Counted from the first letter of the stretch, positions 44,388 to 56,156 are shown. The stretch: DNA of 64,000 nucleotides from [Phialemoniopsis] sp. UDSM-2020 (GCA_018873225.1 JAEILZ010000009.1:1913501-1977500); one strand, 5' to 3'. Translations and numbers: made by a program. Notes: a model not told the origin generated them from the sequence alone.

Positions 44388-45203
44388 CTACGCAAAGCCG
44401 TGCTTCTTGTTGTATTCGTCTGCCACCTCTCGCGTGATCTTGACGATCTCCACACAGCCAGGAGAGTCGCTGTGGCAACATATCGAGGTCTTATTGCCGT
44501 TGATTGGCAGATCAACGACCTCTCCCGTCTCGGCAATGACCTTGTCTTCGTGAAACTGCGACCTGACGCGCTCCCTTACAACCTTGGGATCCCACGGCGT
44601 CTTCTTCCTGTCGATAAAGAGCATGCCCTCCTTGGTGTACTTGACGTCGGCAAAGTACTCCGCCCAGAACTCCAGACCGGCCTCACGCGCCGCAATCTCC
44701 ATGTTTGTGCCCGCGAGACCAAAGACCGGCACTCCACGGGGAACACCGGCCCAGACGGCGCGGGCCACGTCGAGGTTGCGGATCATCATGCCGTACAGAA
44801 TGCCGTGGGGTTTAACATGATTCATCTTCATACCGTGCAGGTCGAGGAAGCCCTGCAAAGCGCTGATTTGATAGACCATATTTGCTGTGTGCTCCTCGAG
44901 CGACAGGGTGATCTCCCTACGCCCGAACCCCTGCACATCTGGCAGACCGGGGTGCGCGCCAACCTTGATGTTCGCTTTTTTGCAGAGCTCCACCGTCTTG
45001 GCCATGATCAAGGGGTCGCCAGCACTGGGAGGAGTCAGTGTTTTGTTCCTTCACGCGGTGATCTTGAAGACTTACTGGAAACCGCAGGCCACATTCGCAA
45101 AGTCGATGAGCGGAATCAACTCCTCGTCCGGACCGCAAACATAGTTGCCGTAGCCCTCGCCGAGGTCCACGTTGATGTACGCCTTTTGCCTTGGGGGAGC
45201 CAT
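44388..45203 (-). CDS. LamB/YcsF family protein (PxpA-like lactamase subunit)
   Basis: Exons 45203-45076 and 45024-44388 give 254 residues. Family landmarks: [24 protein letters not shown] (spanning the intron), [27 protein letters not shown] and a C-terminal CCHSDSPG. LamB/YcsF is PxpA of the bacterial ATP-dependent 5-oxoprolinase PxpABC, where it acts with KipI (PxpB) and KipA (PxpC) to open a lactam ring. Here the divergent partner carries KipA and KipI domains fused to biotin carboxylase and BCCP, so the complete bacterial gene set is present in two genes. It is probably cytosolic. The start is the ATG directly before the conserved first strand. Lactam opening is inferred from family and context. 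Confidence 0.9.
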
Positions 45204-45657
45204 TTTTGGGATGTTACGGTCTTTTCGATGCCTGTTTGAGATCCTGGAATCTGATAGTACTGTGATGAAGAAGCGGTTTTAGTCGTAATCTCGATCTAAG
45301 GAAGGATAACAACATGCAGTGGCCTCGGAGCCGACATCTCGAGCTAGTGAGCAGCTGAACCCCTAGTGTTGATGCCAACCCCATACTTTGCCAAACTGGG
45401 GGTTATCTTGAACAGGGGAGAAAGAGGGGAAGAGGGGCCCGCTAGAGACGGCTCCGAGATAGCGTCAGGTGTGTGTCTTGTCGGAGCCGTTGATCGGCGT
45501 TTGCTCAGGGGACTTGCATACGGCAATTCGCTTGACGTACGTCAGTCATTGGGGGAAGGGGGGTCAAGAAATATATCCCCATGAGGGGATGTGATTATCC
45601 CACTATCTGCATGTCGTGAGACGCGTCGAAGCAAGTCGCGACATCACTTGTCTCAAG
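45204..45657. promoter_or_regulatory. Divergent promoter PxpA-like / BC-KipA-KipI-BCCP with CGG-N2-CCG sites
   Basis: Sites seen: CTCGGAGCCG at 45324-45333 (reverse of CGGCTCCGAG), CGGCTCCGAG at 45449-45458, and CGGAGCCG at 45482-45489. GATA-type sites TTATCT (near 45403) and CTATCT (near 45603) are also present. Three copies in 454 bases are far more than chance. The most likely binder is the Zn2Cys6 protein encoded at 50003 (inference). Confidence 0.7.
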
Positions 45658-48600
45658 ATGAAGAACCTCCATACAGTCCTCATTTCGAATCGCGGAGAGA
45701 TTGCATGCCGGCTGATAAAAGCTGCAAGGTCAGTAGCTGATAAGGTGCAGGTGAGATGTCAAGCATTATGCCGAGCTAACACGCGATGCGGAGAACAGTA
45801 AGCTGGGGATCCGCACCATTGCCATCTACACGCCTCTCGACAGCAATTCACTACATGTGCTTGCGGCGAGCGAGGCCGTCGAGTTGAAAGGTGAAGCCAA
45901 GTCTGCGTACTTGGATGGGTGAGTGGCCAGCCCGACTTATTGCAGACCTCGACTGACACGGACCTCGCCAGCGACCAGATTATCGACATCGCAAAGCGGG
46001 GTGGCGCCCAGGCCATCATCCCGGGCTATGGCTTCCTCTCCGAAAACTCGGCCTTTGCCCGGGCCGTAGCAGAAGCAGGGCTGGTCTTTGTAGGGCCTTC
46101 TCCCGAAGCCATCGACTCGTTTGGTCTCAAGCACACGGCCAGGACGCTCGCGGTACAAGCTGGAGTACCGGTCGTCCCGGGCTCGCAGGAGTTGCTCGAT
46201 AACGAGGACGATGCTGCCAGCACTGCCGCGTCCCTCGGCTACCCGGTCATGCTCAAGGCAACGGCCGGCGGTGGCGGCATGGGCCTGCTCATCTGCGCCG
46301 ATGAGGCAGAGGTCCGCAGCAACTTTAGAACGGTGCAATCGCGCGGCGCCTCGCTCTTCAAACACGCCGGAGTCTTCTTGGAACGTTACTATCCCAACAG
46401 CCATCATATCGAAGTCCAGGTCTTTGGCAATGGGCTGGGAAAGGCCATTAGCGTCGGCGAGCGCGAGTGCTCGATCCAGCGGAGACACCAGAAAGTCATC
46501 GAGGAGTGCCCTAGCCCATTCGTCGTAGCGTATCCCAAACTTCGCGAAGACCTGACGAGCTGTGCGGTGCGCCTTTCGGAAAGCATCAACTACTCCTCGG
46601 CGGGTACAATTGAGTACCTGGTCGACGATAAGACTGGCGACTTCTTCTTCCTCGAGATGAACACGCGTCTGCAGGTTGAGCACGGCATCACCGAACTCTG
46701 CTACGACGTGGACCTCGTGGAGTTGATGTATCTGCAAGCAGACCAGCAACTCGGCGGGTCAGGAGGTATATCTGCACATGAGCTTTCCACACTACAAGCA
46801 CGCTGCATGGAGCCAAAGGGGTATGCAATTGAAGCTCGAGTGTACGCCGAGAATCCGGCAAAGGACTACGCACCGAGTCCTGGAGTGCTGCAAGAAGTCT
46901 CCTGGTACGAGAGCAAAGGCACACGAGTAGATACATGGGTACGCGCTGGCATGACTATCAGTCCAGACTACGATCCCCTCTTGGCCAAGGTCATGCACCA
47001 CGCGCCTACGAGAGAGGCGGCCATTGCCGGTCTGGAGGAAACGCTGTCGAAGAGTACCATCTGTGGGCCTCCAGTGAACATAGAGTTCCTCATTGCGATC
47101 CTGCAGGACCAGACCTTCCGGCAGGGAAACACGATCACCAAGTTCCTCAACACCTTTGCGTTTACTGCCACCGCTATCGACATAATCTCAGGGGGCTCGT
47201 ACACTCTCGTACAGGATTATCCAGGACGCCCGAGTGTTGGCCATGGATTCGGTCACTCTGGTCCCATGGATCCTATTGCACTCCAAGTTGCCAATCTGCT
47301 GGTTGGCAACGATGTCGGAGTCGAAGGCCTTGAGATCACACTGGACGGGCCAGATATGAGGTTCTTGGGCGACGCCATTGTAGCACTGTGCGGGCCCCCG
47401 GTCCCAACACATCTTGACGGCGCTGAAGTTTCGCAATGGACGCGCTTGCACGTCAAGGCTGGGCAGCGTCTCACCATCGGAAAGCTGCCTGCGCACTGCC
47501 GAGTGTACCTCGCAATATACGGAGGCTTTACCAATGTGGCTACGTGGTTCAACAGCAAGTCCACGAACCCTCTAGCTAGCATCGGCGGATACCAAGGACG
47601 ACCCTTGCGCGCGGGAGATTTTCTGCGGATCGTCGACGCCGACGAGTTGCCACCCTTCCAAGAGGCGTCGATCCCGACCCACCTCCTGCCGGCGTACACT
47701 GAAGACTGGGTCATCCGAACCATGAGCGGCCCCTATGAGACGGGGTACTTGACACCGGAGTTCATCGACACCTTTTACAACACATCCTGGGAAGTCAGTC
47801 ACAACGCGGCAAGAGGCGGCATTCGGCTCCTGGGCCCCCGTCCAGAATTCGCAAGGGCGAACGGAGGGGAAGGCGGCGCTCACCCGAGCAATGTTGTTGA
47901 GTACGGCTATCCCATTGGCGGCCTCAACTTCACCGGGGATCAGCCGGTCATTCTCCCCATGGACTGCCCTGATCTTGGAGGCTTCATATGCAACCTTACC
48001 GTCATCAAGGCAGACATGTGGAAGCTTGGTCAGCTTCGATCGGGCGACCGGGTCCGGTTCCAACGCGTGGATATTGACACAGCTGTCGAGCTGAGCCGCA
48101 AGAACCAGGCCTTTATACAACACCTGTCTACCTCCATCAAGTCGGGTTCCTGGAAAGATGCACTGCCATTTTATAACGCGTCAGTTCCAGAGTTCACCTC
48201 CAGCGAGCCAGTCGATGTGCTCAGGGTCATCGATTCCCGCCCAGGTAGGCCCAAGGTCACCTACCGAGGGGGAGCAGACACCTATGTCCTCGTCGAGTAC
48301 GGCACGGGCGACTTTGATCTCAACCTGACCTGCCGAGCGTCCCTGCTACAGGCAGCGCTTGAAAAGTCGCAAGATTCCGCCATCGTCAACATGGTCAGCT
48401 GCGCCAGTTCTTTGGCCATCTTTTACGACTCTCTTCAACTCTCAAGGCACGACCTACTAGCTAGGCTAGTCGAGATGGAGGAGGTTCTGAGTGGAACAGA
48501 GGAGTTCAAGATTCCCGTCCGGCGATTTAGACTGCCCGTCACTTTCACCCATCCTAGACTGACCGAGTGTGTCGAGAGGTACATGGCCACGCAGCGATCG

Positions 48601-49531
48601 ATCGCGGCCTACCTCCCCGATCCCGTCAAATTTGTGGCAGACAACAACGGCATGACGCCCGACGAGCTCAAGCAGACCATTCTCAAGTCGGAGTCGATCG
48701 TCTTTGCTGTTGGCTTTGTCATGGCCCTGCCAGTACTCATCCCAGCAGATCCTCGCCTGAGAATAGAGTCTCCGAAGATGAATCCGAGTCGCACATTCAC
48801 GCCTGAAGGCTGTCTCGCTACAGGAGGAAGCTCGTTCTCCATCTACGCGATCGATGGACCAGGAGGATACATGCCCATCGCCATGACCCTGCCTTGTCTT
48901 GACCTGCACGGATTCAAACGCGGGTTCAGCAAGACCCAACCTTGGCTGTACCGGCTACTCGACATGATCACGTTTTACGAAGTTTCCGAGGAGGAGTATG
49001 AAGCCAAGATGAAAGAATTTAGGCGTGGCGTATATGAATTTGAGGTCGAAGACACCACGTTTGATCTTGCGGCACACAACAAGCTCCTGCATGAGGCTGC
49101 GGATGACATACGTCAACTGAAGGAGTACCGTACACCGCACCGTGAAAAGGTGGCTGCTCAGGAGGCAGAGCTCCTCGAGAAGTGGCACGAGAGCAAGCAG
49201 ACGGCAGGCGTCTCAAAGAGTGATACCGAAGCATTGCTACAAGGTATGAAAGAACTCCTGTGAGACTTACACCCACGACGCTAACCTGCGTGAATCAGAC
49301 CCAAACATGGAAATTGTAGAAGCGCCGGTCAACGCCAATGTTTGGAAGGTTTTGGTCAAGGACGGTGACATTGTAGAAGCTGGACAGACCCTTATCATCC
49401 TTGAGGCCATGAAGATGGAGATCAATGTCAATGCCGACTCACGACTTGCTGGCAACAAGATTGAGCGAGTCTGGACAGTTCCTAGTGATAGTGTTCATAG
49501 CGGCCAGCCCTTGATAGCTATCAGAGCGTAA
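45658..49531 (+). CDS. Biotin carboxylase-KipA-KipI-BCCP fusion (urea-carboxylase-like, no amidase)
   Basis: Exons 45658-45728, 45799-45918, 45972-49243 and 49299-49531 join in frame to 1231 residues. Domain order: biotin carboxylase (about 1-450; SNRGEIACRL, GYGFLSEN, KATAGGGGMGLL, ERECSIQRRHQK, EMNTRLQVEH), AHS2/KipA (about 460-770; VQDYPGR, GHSGPMDPIAL, GGYQGRPLRAGD), AHS1/KipI (about 800-1110; CTHP-like block FTHPRLTECVERYMA, ATGGSSFSIYAI), and a C-terminal biotin carrier domain with EAMKMEI, biotin on Lys about 1193. This is the urea carboxylase layout of yeast Dur1,2 but without the N-terminal allophanate hydrolase. Beside a PxpA homologue and with SSADH and an aminotransferase co-regulated, a carboxylating, ATP-dependent lactam hydrolase is more likely than urea use. 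That is inference; urea or guanidine carboxylation is the alternative. Confidence 0.9.
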
Positions 49532-50002
49532 TTCAGTGAATACACTCGTTTGAGAAGTTATTGATGAGAACCCCCATTTCGAAAGTCTTTGGAATGAGCA
49601 AAGAACCGCAAGACTTAATGATCAAGTGTGATAACGTATGAATGGACTCTTGTGTTTGAAGAGCAACAGTCGATTTACCGATCAAAGACTGCCGAGCCCC
49701 TTATCTGGAAACGCCGAATATCGCCGTTAGTGGCCAAGATGCGTAAGATACCCCGCTGGCCGATCTGAGCTGGGCGCAGACTAGTGGACTCAGGTGATTT
49801 GATATGCTGTTTTAGGTGCCTATCTGGTAACATTGGGGACGCCTAGACGCTTGTGGACCTGTCGAGTGGGTTTATATGACTTGCTTCCCCTCTTCAACCT
49901 CTTGGCTTGCTACGTAACCTCCACCCTCACCCCGACTTGCTGTCAGCTTGGGTGTTTGTTGTGACAACTTCATCACCAGCTGTCCAAATAAGCACAAGCA
50001 CA
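49532..50002. promoter_or_regulatory. Promoter of the Zn2Cys6 regulator
   Basis: This 471-base region holds the 3' flank of the fusion gene and the promoter of the regulator. GATA-type sites TTATCT (near 49700) and TATCT (near 49822) are present. No CGG-N2-CCG element is seen here, so the regulator does not appear to control itself through that motif. Confidence 0.5.
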
Positions 50003-52266
50003 ATGGAGAGACGTCGGCAACAACGCAAGGCGTGCGTCGTCTGTCGAAACAGAAAGGTCCGTTGCGATATCATGCAGTCGCAGAGCGGTACCTGTTCAGT
50101 ATGTGCTAGAGGTGGATTCACATGCGTGTAAGCTGAGGTACATTGTCAAGGGGAGACACATCGTCAAACTGACACCAAACTCTAAGGAGCCAGAAAGAAT
50201 GGGCGCCTGCAAGACGCGGGCGGCAGCAGTCCAGGAAGGATTCCCAGCGGGCATCAGATGTGCCATCGTCGGCCCAAGGAACCTCGGTCTCCGGACCCAG
50301 CCCGGCTTCAGTCTCGAATCCCGGACTAGAGCATGATGTCGACGGCGATGACACAACGGAAGGGACCGGCCCTCAGTATCTCGTCAAAGATCTAGCATCT
50401 GATGGCTCTGAGGAGCTTGCACGCACTGCACTGACGCGCTTCTTCAACGACCATGTAGACTCGGACTGGTACAACATTTTCGAAACCAGTGATCACTTTC
50501 GAATAGCGTACATTGGGACCCATACATCGAATCTCGCTCATTTACTCGGACTGCGCCACTTTCACCGCACGCTGGGATATCACCAGTCTCAATCGCCTCT
50601 TGCCCCACGCTTCCAGGGCGGACTGCAGAACGGGGCCGGCATTGATCTATGGGTGCCCTCTGGCTTCGAGGGCCCTGCTCAGACCTCGCCAGATAGCAGT
50701 GGTCCTGGAGTGCACCCTTCCCTCGAACGAAGTGCTATGTATCCTCAAGCCAATGCTTTCCTAGGAGACGCCCATATGGGACAACCCGACACAGCATACC
50801 AACCGCCCATCCACTACCCCTTTCCTCCGATCCGGCCTCTGAAACCGTGGAAACCGAGTTCGTCCGCGAGCTCACACTCAACCCAAGATCCTGCTCAGGA
50901 CCTCTGCATGTTTCCGGCCCACGAAGTTCGAAAAGCCCTGGTTATGGCCTATTTCAAGCACATTCATCCGTTATACCCCATCATGCCGATCTCCGTATTT
51001 CTCAGGCCGGATGGTGAGCTGCAAGAGAAGCCACCCCTCATGCTGTTTCAGGCCGTACTCCTGGCTGGTGCCCACGTCTGCATGCATCCCCTAGTTGCCA
51101 AGGACAGGTTGTTCGTCAAGAGCGTCCTGTTCAGACGGGCCAGCATGCTATTTCACCTGCGGCATGAAACGGCACGGCTGCAGATGGCTCAGGCGGCAGT
51201 GCTGTTCACTTGGCACATCAGCGACGGTGATACCGTTGCGAGTGGCCCCTGGTACTGGAACGGCATCGCCATGCGGATCGCTTGTGGTCTGGGTCTTCAC
51301 CGGGCAGACAAACACCTTCCTGTCCTTGACCGGATTGTCAACAAGCGCCTGTGGTGGTCCATCTTTATCGCCGAGGCTTTTTCGGCCCTCGAGACCGGGA
51401 GACCATGCTCGATTCAGCTCCAAGACTTTGACCAGGACATGCTCCGAGAGGACGACTTTGTCGATGAGCAGGACATATGTGTTTTTGACAGCGGGGAGAC
51501 AGTTCCTAGCCGGGACATGCTCGTTCGACATCACGTGTACATGGCCGAGCTCGCCATCATCATCTTGGACGTCCTCGAAGCCAACTCCCCTGCTTCCAAG
51601 CGGAAACCAGACATCACCAGCCTCAACAGCCGACTCGCAGTCTGGGCGTTGCGGTCCAACTGCTCTTCTGGCGCCCAGTCCGACGACTTTTACACGAATC
51701 ACCTCCGTATACACTACAATCTCGTCATAATGCATCTGAACCGCAGCATCGGGGGCCGGCCGATGACCGTGGGTAGAGATGTGTGCAGCATGGCATCCGA
51801 AACCATCCTGTCATCGCTCGACCGGATTGTCAAGATGGGCGAGATTCGGCGCTGCCACTTTAGCGTTCTCGGTGCCGTCACCGCCGCCGGGATCCAGCTG
51901 GTGCAGGACTTGAGGGGCGCCGTATTATCACAATCCTTTTTGAGTGCTCTGAACCTCTCGGAGCGCCTGACGCAGCTCATCACGCACGGCGACTCGCTGG
52001 CCGAGTACTGGCCCAATGCTGCGGCTGTAACCGCGGTTTTCAGGCAGCTCCAGCATGAGTACGAACAGCACATTTCGGCGGGCCTGAACCAGGCGCAGCC
52101 TTCGGACATCACCATCGAGTCGCCGGACTGGAATAGCCTGTTCACGTCGATCCATGTGCCGGCGTATGCGTCGCTCGCGGACCACGAGTGGCTGGGCACG
52201 GCGAACCTGACGGAGCTGTCGCAAGACTTGAGCGGGACTGTGAACAGTGCTGGACCGAGTGTGTGA
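50003..52266 (+). CDS. Zn2Cys6 fungal transcription factor (cluster regulator)
   Basis: Exons 50003-50127 and 50187-52266 give 734 residues. The binuclear cluster is exact: Cys at 11, 14, 21, 31, 34 and 41 (C-x2-C-x6-C-x9-C-x2-C-x6-C), opening MERRRQQRKACVVC. A basic linker follows (PARRGRQQSRK), then the fungal-specific transcription factor domain from about residue 260 (HPLYPIMPISVFLRP, AQAAVLFTWH, CGLGLHRAD, RLWWSIF, GRPCSIQLQDFDQ). It lies inside the catabolic cluster, between the fusion gene and the aminotransferase. I propose it binds the CGG-N2-CCG elements in the three divergent promoters, activating the pathway when the substrate is present. Start is the ATG five codons before the conserved basic residues; the intron just after the sixth Cys is typical of this class. 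Confidence 0.9.
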
Positions 52267-52402
52267 GGACTTACGAGTCTTGAGCAACTACAGTTTCGAC
52301 ATTCAGTTTATTCAAAAATATCGATAGTGGCAGACAGGTCTGCAGACAAGTATATATTCAGGCTACAGACTATGGCTCCATCTCCCGAGAGTCGGCCCGC
52401 AA

Positions 52403-53960
52403 TCACAAGCCTGAAGGGATCTCAGCCGTAGGCAGCTCCTCGAGTGCCTCAGCGATGATCGCTATGCCCTTTCGCAAGTCCGCCTCGGAGATGACCAAAG
52501 GAGGCGCGAACCGGATGGTGACGCCGTGGGTATGTTTGGTCTAGGAGTGTGTAAGCTTCTTTATATACCATGAAAAACGACGACAGCTTACCAAAAGACC
52601 TTTGCGGCCCATCAAGAGGCACAGATCCTTTGCCGTCCTGCCTTGCGCGGCAGCTTCATCAATGACGACCGCGTTTAGAAGCCCCTTTCCTCGGATGGTC
52701 TTGATGATCGGCGAATTGATCGCAGCCAGACCTTCGCGGAAGGTGTTGCCGAGCTTCTCGGCCTTGCGGACCAGGTCCTCCTCTTCCATGATCTCGAGAG
52801 CACGGATCGACACAGCGCAGCCAAGGGGACTGCCGCCGTAGGTTGAGCCGTGCGTACCGTGCTCCATGACTGACATAATCTCTGCACTTGTGAGCACGCA
52901 GCTCATGGGGTAGAGACCGCCCGACAGGGCCTTGCCCAGCGTCACAAGGTCGGGCTTCACGTTTGACCATTCAGAGCAGAGCATCCGGCCTGTGCGGCCC
53001 ATGCCGGCTTGGATCTCGTCGCAGATGAAGAGCACATTGTGTTTCTTGCACAAAGCGTGTACTTGGGCAAGATAGTCGTCGTCTGGCACTACGATGCCGG
53101 CCTCGCCCTGAATGGGCTCGCAGATGAAAGCGGCCGTCTTGGGTCCGTAATTCTCGAGGACCTCTTCCAGGTCCGCGATGTTGCTGTAACGGATAGGCTT
53201 GCCGGTGTCGGGGTTGTACGAAGTGATGTGAGGCAGAAGAGGTCCGTAGTTGTCTCTCGAGTTCGGATCTGTGGAGAGAGTGATGGGTATCGTCTGATAT
53301 GGCCCGTCAGTATCTACTTCGACACCATAGACACATTTACCGAGGGATACATACGGTGCGTCCATGGAAATTTCCTTGGGCGCCAAACACCCAGGCCTCA
53401 TTCTGAGAGACCCCTTTCGTCTTGTACGCCCACTTGCGACTTATTTTCACGGCGGTCTCGACAGCCTCGGCACCGGTGCACATGGGCAGCACCCTCTCAT
53501 AGCCAAAGACATCGGTAACCTTCTCCGCCCATTTGGGCAAGACATCGCTGTAGAACGCCCGAGAGCAGATGGTGAGCCGGGAAGCCTGCTCGGCCAGGAC
53601 CTTGACGAGGGCCGGATGGCAGTGCCCCTGGTTCACCACGCTGTATGCTGATAGGAAGTCGAGATACTGACGACCCTCCGGATCCCAGACATGGGCCCCC
53701 TCAGCACGAGAAAAGACGGTGGGAAGGGGTGCATAGATATCGGCTATGCGTTCTTTTTCAAGCTGGATTGCTGCAGCAGAGGATGGGGCATAGAATCTCG
53801 ACTTGGATGCAATAGAATACGCCCGGGTCTCTTCGGCGTGTGGAGCCATGGCTGTGCGCGGTGGGTAAGAGAACGTCTCCGAGGCCGGACGTGATGAGGT
53901 CAGGGCCAGGCGTCTTGCTGCGCGGTAATACGATACGATATGGACCCTTTGGTATCTCAT
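52403..53960 (-). CDS. Ornithine-type omega-aminotransferase
   Basis: Exons 53960-53355, 53293-52592 and 52540-52403 give 481 residues, a class III PLP aminotransferase. Landmarks: [85 protein letters not shown] with the PLP Lys, [26 protein letters not shown] and IRFAPPLV. The sequence is closest to ornithine aminotransferase (Car2/OAT), which makes glutamate semialdehyde; related enzymes use GABA or 5-aminovalerate. Residues 1-44 before MAPHAEE are Arg-rich without acids until Glu35, like a mitochondrial presequence, unusual since fungal Car2 is cytosolic. The alternative start is the ATG at 53849. It is divergent from the amino-acid permease across a promoter with four cluster elements, so a pathway-dedicated paralogue is likely. 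Confidence 0.87.
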
Positions 53961-54620
53961 CGAGATAGGGAACTTGAGCAAAGGGCTTGAGGGGACGCAG
54001 TTATATCAGTGGAATAGACTATTGCAGACAAGTCCGATAAGTGGATGAAGATATGATCAGCAATGCTACTTGTGACTAACTACGAGTTGCGACACAGACT
54101 GCAGGCCAGCAAGATCTATCTCATAGCCATCTGTGCCGAATAGAGTCATGGCCGTGTTGTTTCATTGTCGGCTCCGAGAGGAATCCTTGGCGTTGTCAAT
54201 CACCCATTCGAAGCTAGGGGTATCCTAGTCCGTGGCCCGGCTCCGAGATCAAGCAACTGGCGGTTCCGAGTGGCGATAGGCGCCAAATGACCTGGTTCCA
54301 CACCCTGATCCCGGTCCTTAACCTCTTGGATCCGCTCGTATCGGTGATCCAGCTTAGCCGGAGGCTTGATAGCTAGGTGAACGGCTCCGAGATACCAACA
54401 TGGCAGGCTACGACCCCGTGGGGAAGCAGAGGCAATGTGGACCATCAACGCTTATCTCCCAATACACCTTGTGCAGATGACGGCAGTGCCTGCACTCCTC
54501 GCACCCCTTTTGATATGCCGATATAAAGCTTCCTCCGACGGCCCTTTCATGCCGCTACGTGCTGTGTAACCGCAGCAATTTCCTCAGTATCATCATCCTA
54601 CCATATCTTCAGCTTCCAAG
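53961..54620. promoter_or_regulatory. Divergent promoter aminotransferase / permease with CGG-N2-CCG sites
   Basis: Sites seen: CGGCTCCGAG at 54169-54178, 54238-54247 and 54382-54391, and the variant CGGTTCCGAG at 54261-54270. GATA-type sites occur near 54036 (CGATAA), 54273 (CGATAG) and 54451 (TTATCT). The three exact cores lie in the same orientation. Confidence 0.7.
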
Positions 54621-56156
54621 ATGGCGATCGCTCAAGATACGCCGGCGCAAGACACGCCGTCGCAGCACTCCGGAGAGAAGCTGGCTTACACCAACGAAGG
54701 CAGCGTCTTGGCGGAGCGACCCACTCACGAAGGCATTGCTGAGGTGTTCAAGGAGGGCGAAGATGTCAACTTTCGCACGGTCGGTTGGATCTGGGCGACC
54801 ATGATCTTCCTCAAGAGTAAGTCTCTTGCTGCAAACGAGCTGGAACTAGGCTGACTCTTGTTCGCGTCTCAGTCATGTTCGCCACCGGTGTCCTGTCTAT
54901 CCCTGTTGCGCTGGCAGCTCTCGGTGCCTTTCCTGGCGCCGTCAATGTGATTGGGTGGTGCTTCGTCAACACATACGCCGCGGTGTTGATGGGAGACTTC
55001 CGGAACCGCCACTCTGGCTGTCACTCTGTGGCCGACATGGCCCAGATTGTTGGTGGTAAGATCCTGCGTGAGATCATTGGCGGCCTGTTCATCATCACCT
55101 GGGTGATGGTCGCTGGCTCTGGCATGGTTGGAGCAGCTACGGCTCTGAACGCTGTGTCCACTCATGCGCTTTGCACGAATTGGTTTCTTCTCATCGTCAC
55201 CGCTGTCATTATCGTGCTGGCCAGCATCCGCACTTTTGAGAACCTTGGCTGGCTGACTTGGGCCGGATTCTTTGCTACCTTTGTGGCCGTCTTCATCGTC
55301 GTGTATGTCCACCCCCTTTTCTATCATCTAAGATGGACCCCTGACTGACCCCTTCTTCAGTGTCGGTGTTACGCAGCTCGACCGGCCTGCTGCAGCTCCC
55401 CAGGAAGGCCCCTACGAGCTTGGATACGTCGTCATTGCGTCGCCGACCTTCATCGAGGGCATCAATGCAGTGACCGCCATCTTCGTGTCCAGTGCCGGTT
55501 CGACAGCCTTCCTCCCTGTCATCTCCGAGATGCGCGACCCCAGGCAGTACAAGAAGTCGCTCTTTGTCTGCATGGCCATCATCACCGCCTCATACCTCAC
55601 CTTCTCGATGGTAGTCTACCGCTGGTGCGGCATCTGGGTCGCATCGCCCTCGCTCAGCTCTGCGGGACCTCTGCTCAAGAAGGTGGCATACGGTATTGGC
55701 TTCGTCGGTCTGCTCGTCACCGGTGCGCTTTACGTACATATCGCAGCCAAGTACCTCTTTGTCCGCATCCTGCGCAACTCACAGCACCTCCAGAGCAACA
55801 CGTGGGTCCACTGGTCCGTCTGGTTCAGTTGCACCATCGGGCTTGGCGGAATTGCTCTGGCCATCGCCGGCGGTGTCCCCATCTTCAACTACCTCCTTTC
55901 TCTTGCAGCATCGATCGGCTTTGCGCCTCTCACGGTGATACTCCCTTCATACCTGTATATTTACGACTACAGCGAGTACCGCAAAGGCACGGCTCTTCAG
56001 CAGGCCAAGTACTGGTTTCACTGGTTCCTCTTTGTGCTCGGTGCCTTCTTGTCTATTGGGGGTCTATATGCTGTCGTCTCTGCTATTCGCGAAGCTTACG
56101 CCATGGGCACAATTGGCTCAGCGTTTAGCTGTGCTGACAACAGTGGATCTGTTTAG
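54621..56156 (+). CDS. Amino-acid permease, AAAP (AVT/Mtr-type) family
   Basis: Exons 54621-54816, 54873-55302 and 55361-56156 give 473 residues. After a 55-residue hydrophilic N-terminus there are about eleven membrane segments. The opening FRTVGWIWATMIFLKIMFATGVLSIP (split by intron 1) and FLPVISEMRDPRQYKKSL are typical of the fungal neutral/aromatic amino-acid permease branch (Neurospora mtr). It probably works as a proton symporter at the plasma membrane. The shared promoter with an aminotransferase suggests that it imports the pathway substrate or an amino acid derived from it (GABA, ornithine, a lactam); the substrate is not readable. All three exons join in phase. Confidence 0.88.

Noticed and set aside
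45658..49531. Urea amidolyase (DUR1,2)
   Set aside because: The carboxylase, KipA, KipI and BCCP parts fit, but the N-terminal amidase (allophanate hydrolase) is absent and no separate amidase lies nearby. PxpA as divergent partner points elsewhere.
44388..49531. Dedicated 5-oxoproline catabolism
   Set aside because: Product would be glutamate, which does not need the co-regulated SSADH and omega-aminotransferase. Kept only as one substrate to test.
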